A stretch of DNA of 26,208 nucleotides from Actinomycetota bacterium. Its GTDB lineage: Bacteria; Actinomycetota; Actinomycetes; Nanopelagicales; Nanopelagicaceae. Location of the stretch: the NCBI GenBank assembly GCA_947463335.1, contig CANHRF010000001.1, positions 1 through 26,208 of the forward strand. The letters are read 5' to 3'. Position 1 is the stretch's first letter. Every line of letters starts with the position of its first letter. The notes under the pieces are model-generated. The model worked only from the letters and a program-made list of their open reading frames with translations, did no database searches and had not been told where the DNA came from. Position numbers and translations under genes: made by a program. Positions 18,008-26,208 of this stretch are shown here, in pieces.

Positions 18008-18688
18008 ATGGCGCAGTCAAAGAACTCCAAGGGTGGCAAGGATAACTTCACCCGTAATTTAGTAATCGCTGTAGTTATTGGCGTAGTACTAATTATGCTC
18101 GTACCAACACTTCTTTCTAATCGCACCAACACCGAAGCTGCCGTACCCGTAAGCGCTTCTGTTGAAGATGGCTATGGAGTGGTCTTTAATAAGGAACTCG
18201 TAGATGTTCCGTTTATTGAGATTTATGAAGATTTTCAATGCCCGGCCTGTGGACGCTTTGAAGCGATAACTGGCGAATACGTTCAGGATTTGATTGCAAC
18301 AAAGAAAGCCAAAGTTGCTTATCACACGCTCTCTTTCCTTGGACCAGAGTCACAGTTAGCGGCAAATGCCGCTGGGTGTGCAGCAGATCAAGGCAAGTTC
18401 CTTGACTTTAAAAAGTTACTTTTTGCTAACCAACCGCGTGAAAACGCCGGTACTTGGAGCACTAGTTACTTCTCAAATCTGAGTTTGGTACTAGGAATTT
18501 CCGATAAGGCATATGACACCTGCGTTGCCAATAACGAATATAAGGATTGGGTCGTTAATGTTGCGAACGAGGCAGCAAGTCGCAATATCAATTCAACTCC
18601 TACAGTGTTTATCAATGGCAAAGAGATTGATCGCAATGTGGCCTACAACAGCTTGGCAGAATTTATGCTCGCTGTTTCTAAAGCCTAG
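18008..18688 (+). CDS. Membrane-anchored DsbA-like thiol-disulfide oxidoreductase
   Basis: A 226-residue protein with an N-terminal membrane anchor (about 17-36, preceded by a basic cytoplasmic stretch) and an extracytoplasmic thioredoxin-fold domain of the DsbA/Thioredoxin_4 type. The active site is FQCPACGRF with Cys78 and Cys81, and the cis-proline loop is NSTPTVFING with Pro198. Two more cysteines, C124 and C172, could form a structural disulfide. No lipobox is seen. It probably forms or exchanges disulfides in secreted proteins. The preceding MauE-like protein is the natural candidate for its membrane redox partner, since no DsbB or VKOR gene is in the window. Lgt follows after 22 bases. 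Confidence 0.9.
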   Translation: MAQSKNSKGGKDNFTRNLVIAVVIGVVLIMLVPTLLSNRTNTEAAVPVSASVEDGYGVVFNKELVDVPFIEIYEDFQCPACGRFEAITGEYVQDLIATKKAKVAYHTLSFLGPESQLAANAAGCAADQGKFLDFKKLLFANQPRENAGTWSTSYFSNLSLVLGISDKAYDTCVANNEYKDWVVNVANEAASRNINSTPTVFINGKEIDRNVAYNSLAEFMLAVSKA

Positions 18689-18710
18689 CCAGTCTTAGCT
18701 AAGCCTAAAA

Positions 18711-19538
18711 ATGCGATATTCGATACCGACCCCAACTCAGTCGCAGATCGATATCGGTCCATTCACCTTTCATTTCTATGCCCTCTGCATAATCGCCGGA
18801 ATCGCGATCGCTATCTGGTTGGGCGATCGAAGATTTCGCAGCTTTGGTGATGCAGCCGGTTTAGATTTAAAGAGCGTTGTCTCTGAGGTTGCGGTAATCG
18901 CAGTACCTGCCGGAATTATCGGAGGACGTCTTTATCACGTTGCAACATCGCCTTCCGCATACTTTGGCAGCAATGGTGAGCCGCTCGATATTTTAAAGAT
19001 TTGGAAAGGTGGGCTAGGAATCTGGGGTGCTATTGCACTCGGAGCCCTAGGCGCACTCTTTGCATATCGAAGAGCGCAGAAAGAGCGCAATTTACCTTCG
19101 TTTAGAATCTTCTTAGATGCTCTAGCTCCGGGAATTTTACTGGCGCAAGCTATCGGCCGTTTTGGAAATTGGTTTAACGCCGAACTCTTTGGTCGCCCGC
19201 TAGATACTTGGTGGGGGCTAGAAATTCCCTACCGTTATAGACCTAAGGGTTATGGGTTATTTGAAACTTTCCATCCGACCTTTCTCTATGAAGCGATTTG
19301 CACAACGTTGCTTGCGGTATTGCTCATTAAATTTGGCAAGAAGTGGAGCGCGGGATCGGTCTTCTATATCTATATTGCAGGTTATTCATTGGCGCGGTTC
19401 TTTATTGAAGGAATTCGCATCGACTCAGCCAACGACTTGCTTGGGCTAAGGCTCAATCAGTGGACGAGTATCTTGATCTTTACTCTAGGAATGGCGCTCT
19501 TCTATCGGAACCAAGCGAAGAAGAAAGATCGCAGTTAA
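18711..19538 (+). CDS. lgt: Prolipoprotein diacylglyceryl transferase
   Basis: Membrane enzyme transferring diacylglyceryl from phosphatidylglycerol to the lipobox cysteine of prolipoproteins, the step before LspA. The 275-residue protein has the Lgt signature GRFGNWFNAELFGRP (149-163) with Arg150, Asn153 and Glu158, the HFYA motif (21-24), GGRLYH (71-76), FHPTFLYE (187-194) and ARFFIEGIRID (228-238). Where E. coli has the HGG motif, this protein has GIWGA with Trp105, which I believe is the usual actinobacterial form. The trpA to lgt neighbourhood matches Mycobacterium, with the redox pair inserted. The ATG lies 22 bases after the preceding stop, with no clear Shine-Dalgarno site. Confidence 0.96.
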   Translation: MRYSIPTPTQSQIDIGPFTFHFYALCIIAGIAIAIWLGDRRFRSFGDAAGLDLKSVVSEVAVIAVPAGIIGGRLYHVATSPSAYFGSNGEPLDILKIWKGGLGIWGAIALGALGALFAYRRAQKERNLPSFRIFLDALAPGILLAQAIGRFGNWFNAELFGRPLDTWWGLEIPYRYRPKGYGLFETFHPTFLYEAICTTLLAVLLIKFGKKWSAGSVFYIYIAGYSLARFFIEGIRIDSANDLLGLRLNQWTSILIFTLGMALFYRNQAKKKDRS

Positions 19539-19561
19539 CCTGAGATTTAATCCAGATCAGG
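19539..19561 (+). promoter_or_regulatory. Candidate operator: inverted repeat at the VIT gene promoter
   Basis: CCTGA (19539-19543) and TCAGG (19557-19561) form five-base inverted arms 13 bases apart. They begin right after the lgt stop and end directly against the TAGGCT box, so they cover the expected -35 to -13 zone of the promoter. A repressor or metal sensor could bind here, but five-base arms may arise by chance. Confidence 0.25.
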
Positions 19562-19567
19562 TAGGCT
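19562..19567 (+). promoter_or_regulatory. Probable -10 element of the VIT gene, leaderless
   Basis: TAGGCT is followed by exactly six bases and the ATG at 19574, identical in spacing to hisD and trpB. No useful Shine-Dalgarno sequence is present, so a leaderless mRNA is likely. Confidence 0.5.
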
Positions 19568-19573
19568 TTCATT

Positions 19574-20296
19574 ATGGCTCTGGAAGATGTCTATCAACGT
19601 AACCTCAGCCACCGAACCCATCGCGCAGGTTGGCTCCGCGCCGCAGTTCTAGGAGCAAATGATGGTTTGGTTTCCACCGCATCTCTAATGATCGGTGTGA
19701 CCGCCGCTAAAGCTGGCGGAGAGAATGCGCAGGCATTTTTAGTTACCGCAGGCGCTGCTGGAATTGTTGCTGGCGCAATGTCTATGGCTGTTGGTGAGTA
19801 CGTTTCAGTGCGTTCGCAAAATGATATTGAACAATCAGATCGCTTACTTGAAATGGAACACCTAGCGATTGATCCCGATGCAGAACTACTTGAACTGCAA
19901 GAGATTTATATTAAGCGCGGATTATCACCAGAGTTAGCGCTTGAAGTTGCGACCGCGATGCACGCACGCGATCCATTGGAGGCGCATCTTCGCGATGAAC
20001 TAGGGCAACACCCACATACAAAGGCGCGCCCCATCCAAGCGGCGATCGCATCTGCGGCAGCATTTACTTCTGGAGGGTTGATTCCATTTGCAGGTGCATT
20101 TGCTCCAACTACCGGAACAGTCGCGCTGAGCATCATTGGATTTACCGTGATTGGCTTGATTTTTACTGGAATTACCAGCGCAAAAATTGCAGGTTCCAGG
20201 ATTTTGACACCAACCATTCGCGTAATCATCGGCGGATGTCTTGGAATGGCGATCACTGCGGGGATCGGCCGACTGCTACACGTGAGCGGAATCTAA
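19574..20296 (+). CDS. VIT1/CCC1-family membrane transporter (probable iron/manganese)
   Basis: A 240-residue membrane protein of the vacuolar iron transporter family. The first block, HRAGWLRAAVLGANDGLVST (16-35), is the family hallmark, with the VLGANDG signature opening the first membrane segment. Segments lie near 22-41, 54-75, 155-175, 180-202 and 213-235. The soluble middle region (about 80-150) is rich in Glu, Asp and His, including EQSDRLLEMEHLAIDPDAELLELQE in two halves, and corresponds to the metal-binding domain of plant VIT1. In bacteria these proteins are thought to move Fe(II) or Mn(II), often outward; the substrate here is not determined. It has its own leaderless-type promoter and lies between lgt and gltB. 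A link to GltBD, which needs iron-sulfur clusters, is possible but only positional. Confidence 0.9.
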   Translation: MALEDVYQRNLSHRTHRAGWLRAAVLGANDGLVSTASLMIGVTAAKAGGENAQAFLVTAGAAGIVAGAMSMAVGEYVSVRSQNDIEQSDRLLEMEHLAIDPDAELLELQEIYIKRGLSPELALEVATAMHARDPLEAHLRDELGQHPHTKARPIQAAIASAAAFTSGGLIPFAGAFAPTTGTVALSIIGFTVIGLIFTGITSAKIAGSRILTPTIRVIIGGCLGMAITAGIGRLLHVSGI

Positions 20297-20337
20297 AGCC
20301 GCTCGACAAGTTGGGTATGCCAATATCCCCGAAACCT

Positions 20338-20346
20338 TGCTACCCT
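20338..20346 (+). promoter_or_regulatory. Candidate extended -10 promoter for gltBD
   Basis: TGCTACCCT fits an extended -10 (TGN followed by TANNNT) in the 140-bp gap before gltB. It would place the transcript start near 20353, giving a leader of about 84 bases that begins with the hairpin at 20355-20374. A nearer TAGACA at 20414-20419 is less likely, since it would start the transcript inside or beyond the Shine-Dalgarno site. Confidence 0.35.
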
Positions 20347-20354
20347 TTTGCTCT

Positions 20355-20374
20355 ACCAGCGGAGATTAGCTGGT
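20355..20374 (+). promoter_or_regulatory. Hairpin or operator in the gltB leader
   Basis: ACCAGC and GCTGGT form a perfect six-base-pair stem with an eight-base loop. No run of T follows, so it does not look like an intrinsic terminator. It could be a 5' mRNA hairpin or a binding site for a nitrogen regulator. The rest of the 20297-20436 gap holds no reading frame or tRNA that I can see. Confidence 0.35.
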
Positions 20375-20421
20375 GATCAATGGGCCAGAGTTGTCCCTCA
20401 CGATTTTCAAGTGTAGACAAC

Positions 20422-20426
20422 AGGAG
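20422..20426 (+). promoter_or_regulatory. Shine-Dalgarno site that fixes the gltB start
   Basis: AGGAG lies ten bases before the ATG at 20437. Together with the propeptide length it favours 20437 over the in-frame ATG at 20380. Confidence 0.6.
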
Positions 20427-20436
20427 TGTAAACAAG

Positions 20437-23400
20437 ATGGCCCTTCCATCTAATTACCCAGCACGCAGTGGTCTTTACGACCCCGCAAATGAGCATGATG
20501 CTTGCGGCGTTGCCATGGTTGCCACACTTAATAAAGTTGCAACACACGAAATCGTTGCCCAAGCGTTAACAGCGCTCCGTAATTTGGAACATCGCGGCGC
20601 ATCAGGTGCTGAACCAGATAGTGGTGATGGCGCTGGAATCCTTATACGCGTTCCAGATGCTTTCTATCGCGCAGTAGTTAACTTTCAACTTCCACCAGCG
20701 GATTCATACGCCACTGGTATCGCTTTCATAGCTCCAGGTTCCGAAGTTAAGGCAGAGATTGCAAAGATAGCTGCAGAAGAAGGTCTGCAAGTTTTAGGTT
20801 GGCGCGAACTACCAATTAATTCAAAGTCGCTAGGTAAGACCGCGGTCTCAGTAATGCCACACTTTGAACAACTCTTTATCGCCGGATCAAAGAGCGAATC
20901 AGGTATTGCACTTGATCGCTTAGCATTCGCGCTACGTAAGCGCGCAGAACATTCGCTAGATCTTTACTTCCCATCACTTTCTTCGCAAACCATCGTCTAC
21001 AAAGGAATGCTCACCACCGGACAGCTAGAAGAATTCTTCCCTGATTTAAGTGATGAGCGCGTAGTCTCACCTTTGGCGCTAGTCCACTCACGTTTTTCTA
21101 CCAATACATTTCCATCTTGGCCGCTCGCGCACCCTTATCGCTTTATCGCTCACAACGGTGAAATCAACACCGTTAAAGGAAATCGCAACTGGATGCGTGC
21201 ACGCGAATCATTGCTGGCTAGCGAGCTAATTCCGGGAGATTTAAATCGTTTATTCCCAATTGTTGAGATGTCTGGCAGTGACTCGGCATCTTTTGATGAA
21301 GTTCTCGAATTGCTTTATCTCGGGGGACGTTCGCTTCCGCACGCAGTCTTAATGATGATTCCCGAAGCCTGGGAGAACCACGCGACAATGTCGCAGAAGC
21401 GTCGTGATTTTTACGCCTTTCATGCATCTTTAATGGAGCCGTGGGATGGTCCCGCTTGCGTGACATTTACAGATGGCCACCAAGTTGGCGCAGTTTTGGA
21501 TCGCAATGGCCTTCGCCCATCACGTTTCTGGGTTACAGATGATGGCCTCGTTGTACTTGCATCTGAAGTTGGTGTTCTAGATTTCCCAGCCGAGAAGATT
21601 GTTCGTAAGGGTCGTTTACAGCCGGGCAAGATGTTCTTAGTTGATATTGAAGCCGGTCGCATTATTGAAGATGATGAAATTAAAGATCAACTCGCTGATA
21701 GCGCACCTTATGGTCAGTGGCTACAGGCGGGGATGATGAAGTTAAGCGACCTGCCATCGCGCGAACATATTGTTTATCCGCACTCTTCCGTTGTCCGTCG
21801 CCAACGCGCCTTCGGATATACCGAAGAAGAGATAAGAATATTGCTGACTCCAATGGCGAAGAACGGAATGGAAGCTCTTGGATCTATGGGCACCGACTCT
21901 CCAATTGCAGCGCTCTCTGAAAAGCCACGTTTACTCTTTGATTACTTCTCGCAACTCTTTGCACAAGTAACAAATCCGCCGCTTGATGCTATTCGCGAAG
22001 AGTTAGTTACAAGTCTGGCTGGCTCAATCGGTCCAGAGCACAATCTCCTTGATCCAGGCCCAGAATCCTGCCGTCAAATTTCGCTTCCTTTCCCAGTCAT
22101 TGATAACGATGAACTTGCGAAGATAATTCACGTAAATGCTGATGGCGATTACCCAGGACTTGAAAGTTATGTAGTCCGCGGGCTATTTCCAGTCACAGGC
22201 GATGGAAACACTCTTCATACTCGCTTGGAAGAGATTAAGCGCGAAGTATCTGAGGCAATTGCGGCAGGTGCACACATTATTGTTCTATCAGATCGCAATG
22301 GCGATGCTGAAGACACTCCTATCCCTTCACTATTACTTACTGCAGCGGTGCACCATCACTTAATTCGCGAAAAGACGCGCACCAAAGTTGGGCTCGTAGT
22401 TGAAGCTGGCGATGTCCGCGAAGTTCACCACGTGGCACTTTTGATTGGTTATGGCGCTGCTGCAGTTAATCCATATCTAGCGATGGAGTCCGCAGAAGAT
22501 TTGGTACTGCAGGGCGTAATCACGGGTATAACTCCTGAAAAAGCAGTTCGAAATGTGATTAAGAGCTTAGGTAAAGGCGTATTGAAGGTTATGTCGAAGA
22601 TGGGCATTTCAACCATTGCTTCTTACACCGGCGCGCAAGTCTTTGAAGCGATCGGCCTATCTCAAGAAGTTGTTGACGAATACTTCGTTGGCACCACTTC
22701 TAGATTAGGTGGAATTAGCCTCGATGTAATTGCTGAAGAAACAATCGCTCGACATCTAATTGCCTACCCAGTCGGGGGAGAGATTCCCGGAACCAAGCGT
22801 CTGCCAATAGGTGGCGAATATCAGTGGCGTCGCGATGGCGAACCGCACTTATTTAACCCAGAGACAGTATTTACTCTTCAGCACTCAACACGCTCAAAGC
22901 GTTACGACATCTTTAAGCGCTACACCAGCAAAGTGGATGGACAAAGTAAAGAGTTAATGACCTTGCGCGGTTTGTTCGCCTTCAAAGAGGGGGAGCGTCC
23001 TGCGATTTCGATCGATGAAGTAGAACCTATTTCAGAGATCGTGAAACGTTTCTCAACGGGTGCAATGTCTTACGGTTCAATCTCGCAAGAAGCGCACGAG
23101 ACTTTAGCTATCGCTATGAACAGACTCGGCGGAAAATCTAATACTGGTGAGGGTGGAGAAGATCCAAGTAGATCTCTGCCTATGGCCAATGGCGATTCCA
23201 AGCGCAGCGCAATCAAGCAGGTTGCTAGCGGTCGATTCGGTGTAACAAGTGATTACTTAGTCAACGCCGATGATATTCAGATCAAAATTGCCCAAGGTGC
23301 AAAACCGGGTGAGGGCGGACAGCTTCCGGGAAATAAGGTTTATCCGTGGATTGCCAAAGTGCGTTACTCAACCCCTGGAGTGGGTTTGATCTCACCACCT

Positions 23401-24954
23401 CCACATCACGATATTTACTCGATTGAAGATCTCGCTCAGTTAATTCACGATCTTAAGAATGCAAATAAGAATGCGCGCATTCACGTTAAGTTGGTTGCCG
23501 AAGTTGGCGTTGGAACTGTCGCCGCTGGCGTATCTAAAGCACACGCTGACGTCGTACTGATTTCAGGCCACGATGGTGGAACCGGTGCATCACCGCTTAC
23601 ATCTTTAAAGCATGCGGGCGCACCGTGGGAGTTAGGTTTGGCTGAGACGCAGCAGACCTTGCTCCTAAATGGGCTTCGCGATCGCATCGTGGTTCAAGCT
23701 GATGGTCAACTAAAGACTGGTCGCGATGTAGTAATCGCTGCGCTATTGGGCGCAGAAGAGTACGGATTTGCAACAGCTCCGCTAGTTGTTTCAGGTTGCG
23801 TAATGATGCGCGTCTGCCACTTAGATACTTGTCCGGTTGGCGTTGCTACTCAAAACCCAGAGCTACGTAAGCGCTTTACTGGCAAACCAGAATTTGTTGA
23901 GACCTTCTTTGAATATATCGCTGAAGAAGTCCGTGAGATTTTGGCGAAACTTGGCTTCCGCACTCTGCAAGAAGCTATTGGTCATGTTGAATTTCTTGAT
24001 ACTCGCGATGCAGTTAATTATTGGAAGGCGAGCGGCCTCGATTTAGCACCTCTTCTAGTTCGTCCAGATGTTGACTCACCACTTCATCGCACAACCGTGC
24101 AAGATCACGGCTTAGCGGCAGCACTAGATAACCAATTAATCACACTTTCTGCAGCAGCTCTTGAAAAGAAAGAGCCAGTGCGAATTGATCTACCTGTGCG
24201 AAATGTAAATCGCACAGTTGGAACAATGTTGGGCGCGGAGGTTACACGTCGCTTTGGAGCCGAGGGACTCGCTCCTGGAACAATTGATGTAACACTTCAC
24301 GGTTCTGCTGGACAATCGCTTGGCGCATTCTTGCCACGCGGCGTGGCTATTCGCCTGTATGGAGATAGCAACGATTATGTCGGTAAGGGAATCTCCGGTG
24401 GACGCGTAATCGTTCGCCCAGATGAACGCGCCACATTTGCATCCCACGAAAATGTAATTGCCGGAAATGTTATCGGCTATGGCGCGACATCAGGTGAAAT
24501 TTTTATTCGTGGCTTGGTCGGTGAAAGATTCTGTGTCCGTAACTCTGGCGCTACTGCAGTTGTTGAAGGCGTTGGCGACCATGGTTGCGAATATATGACC
24601 GGTGGAACTGTCGTCGTCTTAGGTCGCACAGGTCGTAACTTTGCTGCGGGAATGTCCGGTGGTCGCGCCTTCGTTCTTGATTTAAATCCAGCACAGGTAA
24701 ATACCGAGATGGTAGATATCTTGGCGGTTCCGGAAGATCAACGAGAAGTTCTGAAATCGATAATCTCGAGCTTCCACACTGAAACTGGATCTGAGGTCGC
24801 CGCTGAACTTCTAAAGGATTGGAGCTCTGCGATTAATCGCATCTCTTTGATTATGCCGCGTGATTATGCTCGCGTGCTTGCCGCAATTGAACGAGCGACA
24901 AAAGATGGTCTACCAGTTGATCAATATGTAATGGAGGTGGCAGCAAATGGCTGA
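20437..24954 (+). CDS. gltB: Glutamate synthase (NADPH), large alpha subunit
   Basis: Produces glutamate from glutamine and 2-oxoglutarate together with GltD. With the start at 20437 the protein has 1505 residues: a 22-residue propeptide ending HDA, then Cys23 in ACGVAMVA, the N-terminal nucleophile of the class II glutaminase domain after cleavage. The order continues with a central domain, the FMN-binding synthase domain (around 790-1190) including [10 protein letters not shown] and [11 protein letters not shown], and the 3Fe-4S cysteines C1121, C1127 and C1132 in [15 protein letters not shown]. The C-terminal beta-helix GXGXG domain includes [14 protein letters not shown] and [11 protein letters not shown]. 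An in-frame ATG at 20380 would add 19 residues unlike any GltB propeptide. It overlaps gltD by eight bases. Confidence 0.96.
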   Translation: MALPSNYPARSGLYDPANEHDACGVAMVATLNKVATHEIVAQALTALRNLEHRGASGAEPDSGDGAGILIRVPDAFYRAVVNFQLPPADSYATGIAFIAPGSEVKAEIAKIAAEEGLQVLGWRELPINSKSLGKTAVSVMPHFEQLFIAGSKSESGIALDRLAFALRKRAEHSLDLYFPSLSSQTIVYKGMLTTGQLEEFFPDLSDERVVSPLALVHSRFSTNTFPSWPLAHPYRFIAHNGEINTVKGNRNWMRARESLLASELIPGDLNRLFPIVEMSGSDSASFDEVLELLYLGGRSLPHAVLMMIPEAWENHATMSQKRRDFYAFHASLMEPWDGPACVTFTDGHQVGAVLDRNGLRPSRFWVTDDGLVVLASEVGVLDFPAEKIVRKGRLQPGKMFLVDIEAGRIIEDDEIKDQLADSAPYGQWLQAGMMKLSDLPSREHIVYPHSSVVRRQRAFGYTEEEIRILLTPMAKNGMEALGSMGTDSPIAALSEKPRLLFDYFSQLFAQVTNPPLDAIREELVTSLAGSIGPEHNLLDPGPESCRQISLPFPVIDNDELAKIIHVNADGDYPGLESYVVRGLFPVTGDGNTLHTRLEEIKREVSEAIAAGAHIIVLSDRNGDAEDTPIPSLLLTAAVHHHLIREKTRTKVGLVVEAGDVREVHHVALLIGYGAAAVNPYLAMESAEDLVLQGVITGITPEKAVRNVIKSLGKGVLKVMSKMGISTIASYTGAQVFEAIGLSQEVVDEYFVGTTSRLGGISLDVIAEETIARHLIAYPVGGEIPGTKRLPIGGEYQWRRDGEPHLFNPETVFTLQHSTRSKRYDIFKRYTSKVDGQSKELMTLRGLFAFKEGERPAISIDEVEPISEIVKRFSTGAMSYGSISQEAHETLAIAMNRLGGKSNTGEGGEDPSRSLPMANGDSKRSAIKQVASGRFGVTSDYLVNADDIQIKIAQGAKPGEGGQLPGNKVYPWIAKVRYSTPGVGLISPPPHHDIYSIEDLAQLIHDLKNANKNARIHVKLVAEVGVGTVAAGVSKAHADVVLISGHDGGTGASPLTSLKHAGAPWELGLAETQQTLLLNGLRDRIVVQADGQLKTGRDVVIAALLGAEEYGFATAPLVVSGCVMMRVCHLDTCPVGVATQNPELRKRFTGKPEFVETFFEYIAEEVREILAKLGFRTLQEAIGHVEFLDTRDAVNYWKASGLDLAPLLVRPDVDSPLHRTTVQDHGLAAALDNQLITLSAAALEKKEPVRIDLPVRNVNRTVGTMLGAEVTRRFGAEGLAPGTIDVTLHGSAGQSLGAFLPRGVAIRLYGDSNDYVGKGISGGRVIVRPDERATFASHENVIAGNVIGYGATSGEIFIRGLVGERFCVRNSGATAVVEGVGDHGCEYMTGGTVVVLGRTGRNFAAGMSGGRAFVLDLNPAQVNTEMVDILAVPEDQREVLKSIISSFHTETGSEVAAELLKDWSSAINRISLIMPRDYARVLAAIERATKDGLPVDQYVMEVAANG
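24933..24937 (+). promoter_or_regulatory. Shine-Dalgarno site of gltD
   Basis: GGAGG lies nine bases before the gltD ATG at 24947, inside the end of gltB, supporting coupled translation of the two subunits. Confidence 0.65.
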
Positions 24955-26208
24955 TCCAAAGGGATTTTTAAATACACCACGCGAAATGCCAAAGCGCCGT
25001 CCAGTAGATGTGCGCATTAAGGATTGGCATGAAGTCTACGAAACTCAGAGCATGGAGCACTTACAGAAACAAGCAGGGCGTTGCATGGATTGCGGAATCC
25101 CTTTCTGTCACCAAGGCTGCCCGCTCGGAAATCTAATTCCAGAATGGAACGATTTGATTTGGCGCGGAGATAAAGAGGAAGCGATTGCTCGCCTTCACGC
25201 CACCAATAACTTCCCCGAATTCACCGGACGGCTCTGCCCAGCACCGTGTGAAACTGCTTGCGTCGTCGGAATCAACGCTGATGCAGTAACAATCAAACAA
25301 GTTGAGTTGCGCACAATTGAAGAAGCTTTCGGAGCGGGAAATGTAAAGCCGACTCCACCTGATCGCTTAACCGGTAAGACCGTTGCAGTTATTGGTTCCG
25401 GTCCTGCTGGACTCGCTGCTGCACAACAGTTAACTCGCGCTGGACATACCGTCGCCGTTTACGAGCGCGCCGATAAAATTGGTGGGCTACTTCGTTACGG
25501 AATCCCAGAATTTAAAATGGAGAAGAGCGTTCTAGATCGCCGTTTAAATCAAATGGAGAAAGAGGGAACTCGCTTCCGTCCGGGTGTAGATGTCGGAGTT
25601 GAGTTAACTGGCGCGGATCTGCGCAGAAAATACGATGCAATTGTTATTGCAGTTGGCGCCACTCAATGGCGTGATCTGCCGATCAAGGGGCGCGAGAATA
25701 AAGGGGTTTACCAAGCTATGGAATTTCTCCCTTGGGGAAATAAACAAGCTCTCGGTGAAGTAACCAATCCAGATATCAATGTCGCTGGAAAGCATGTAGT
25801 TATCTTGGGCGGGGGAGACACTGGCGCAGATTGCCTTGGTACTTCTATCCGTCAAGGCGCAGCTAGCGTTACTCAGTTAGAAATTATGCCGCGCCCAACT
25901 GAAGAGCGTCCTACTGGACAACCTTGGCCTACTTATCCAATGATCTATCGCGTTTCATCTGCACATGAAGAGTTGGATAACCGTGTGTTTTCAGTAAGCA
26001 CTGAGGAATTTATTGGCGATGGCAAGGGGAATCTCAAAGCGCTTAAGATCGTTGAGACGAAGTTTGTCAACGGAAAATTTGAGCCAGTGCCTGGAACTGA
26101 AAAAGAGTTACCTGCTGACTTTGTCTTCTTGGCGATGGGTTTCACCGGTCCTGAAAAATCTCCGATTCTCGAACAACTAGAAGTTGAATTTGATGATCGT
26201 GGAAATAT
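24947..26208 (+). CDS. gltD: Glutamate synthase (NADPH), small beta subunit, N-terminal 420 residues (cut by window edge)
   Basis: Flavoprotein subunit that takes electrons from NADPH and passes them through iron-sulfur clusters to GltB. The frame from ATG at 24947 is open to the window edge, so the last part (about 60-70 residues by family length) is missing. The N-terminal cysteines are C46, C49, C54 and C58 in [16 protein letters not shown] and C97, C101 and C105 in CPAPCETAC, ligands for two 4Fe-4S clusters. The FAD-binding motif is [11 protein letters not shown], and the NADPH-binding motif is [24 protein letters not shown] is typical of the family. The start overlaps the end of gltB by eight bases. 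Confidence 0.96.
   Translation, partial: MADPKGFLNTPREMPKRRPVDVRIKDWHEVYETQSMEHLQKQAGRCMDCGIPFCHQGCPLGNLIPEWNDLIWRGDKEEAIARLHATNNFPEFTGRLCPAPCETACVVGINADAVTIKQVELRTIEEAFGAGNVKPTPPDRLTGKTVAVIGSGPAGLAAAQQLTRAGHTVAVYERADKIGGLLRYGIPEFKMEKSVLDRRLNQMEKEGTRFRPGVDVGVELTGADLRRKYDAIVIAVGATQWRDLPIKGRENKGVYQAMEFLPWGNKQALGEVTNPDINVAGKHVVILGGGDTGADCLGTSIRQGAASVTQLEIMPRPTEERPTGQPWPTYPMIYRVSSAHEELDNRVFSVSTEEFIGDGKGNLKALKIVETKFVNGKFEPVPGTEKELPADFVFLAMGFTGPEKSPILEQLEVEFDDRGN

Noticed and set aside
17511..18688. Methylamine utilisation cluster suggested by the MauE-like protein
   Set aside because: No methylamine dehydrogenase subunits or other mau genes are present; a general redox role fits better.
20355..20374. 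Hairpin as a terminator for the VIT gene
   Set aside because: The stem is only six pairs and no T-run follows it.
20380..20436. Alternative gltB start giving 19 extra residues
   Set aside because: The added residues resemble no GltB propeptide, and the ATG at 20437 has an AGGAG site and yields a 22-residue propeptide before the catalytic cysteine.
1..26208. Defence system, toxin-antitoxin pair, prophage or biosynthetic novelty island
   Set aside because: All sizeable frames are accounted for by housekeeping genes in a conserved actinobacterial order, and gaps are too short to hide more.

Overview
This window looks like a core chromosomal segment from an actinobacterium with intermediate GC content (roughly 50% by eye). 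The evidence is the gene order and the protein types. A his cluster (hisD-C-B-H-A-F-I) runs into trpE-C-B-A and lgt, as in Mycobacterium and Streptomyces. The HisA has the features of PriA, the IleRS is the eukaryote-like type, and the DksA/TraR protein has a Lys/Ala-rich tail and sits beside lspA. A streamlined lineage such as freshwater acI (Nanopelagicales) or a low-GC Microbacteriaceae would fit. That placement is inference and cannot be settled from this sequence.

Layout: the left end holds the 5' two-fifths or so of ileS on the minus strand. Everything after it is on the plus strand: a DksA/TraR-type regulator, lspA, rluD, dnaE, hisD-hisC-hisB-hisH-priA(hisA)-hisF-hisI, trpE, a 57-codon membrane peptide, trpC-trpB-trpA, a MauE/DoxX-like membrane protein, a membrane-anchored DsbA-like thioredoxin-fold protein, lgt, a VIT/CCC1-family transporter, gltB and the 5' part of gltD. 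Coding density is very high. The longest gap is about 140 bp, most junctions are overlaps or abutments, and no RNA genes, insertion sequences, CRISPR arrays or prophage genes are visible.

Functionally the window joins glutamate synthesis (GltBD), histidine synthesis (seven of the pathway genes; hisG and hisE are not here), tryptophan synthesis (trpE, C, B, A; trpD, trpG and trpF are not here) and lipoprotein maturation (lspA and lgt). The lack of trpF in the trp run, together with the PriA sequence, indicates that one isomerase serves both the His and Trp pathways.

Regulation: several transcription-unit heads (ileS, hisD, trpB, the VIT gene) lack a Shine-Dalgarno sequence. Each instead carries a TAGACT/TAGGCT hexamer just ahead of the ATG, exactly six bases ahead in three of the four cases. 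This points to leaderless mRNAs, while several genes inside operons or at overlaps (rluD, hisB, trpE, gltD) keep good Shine-Dalgarno sites. I found no convincing new multi-gene system. The best leads are the leaderless promoter pattern, the 57-residue membrane peptide between trpE and trpC, the MauE-DsbA pair, and an excess of the octamer GCGATCGC.
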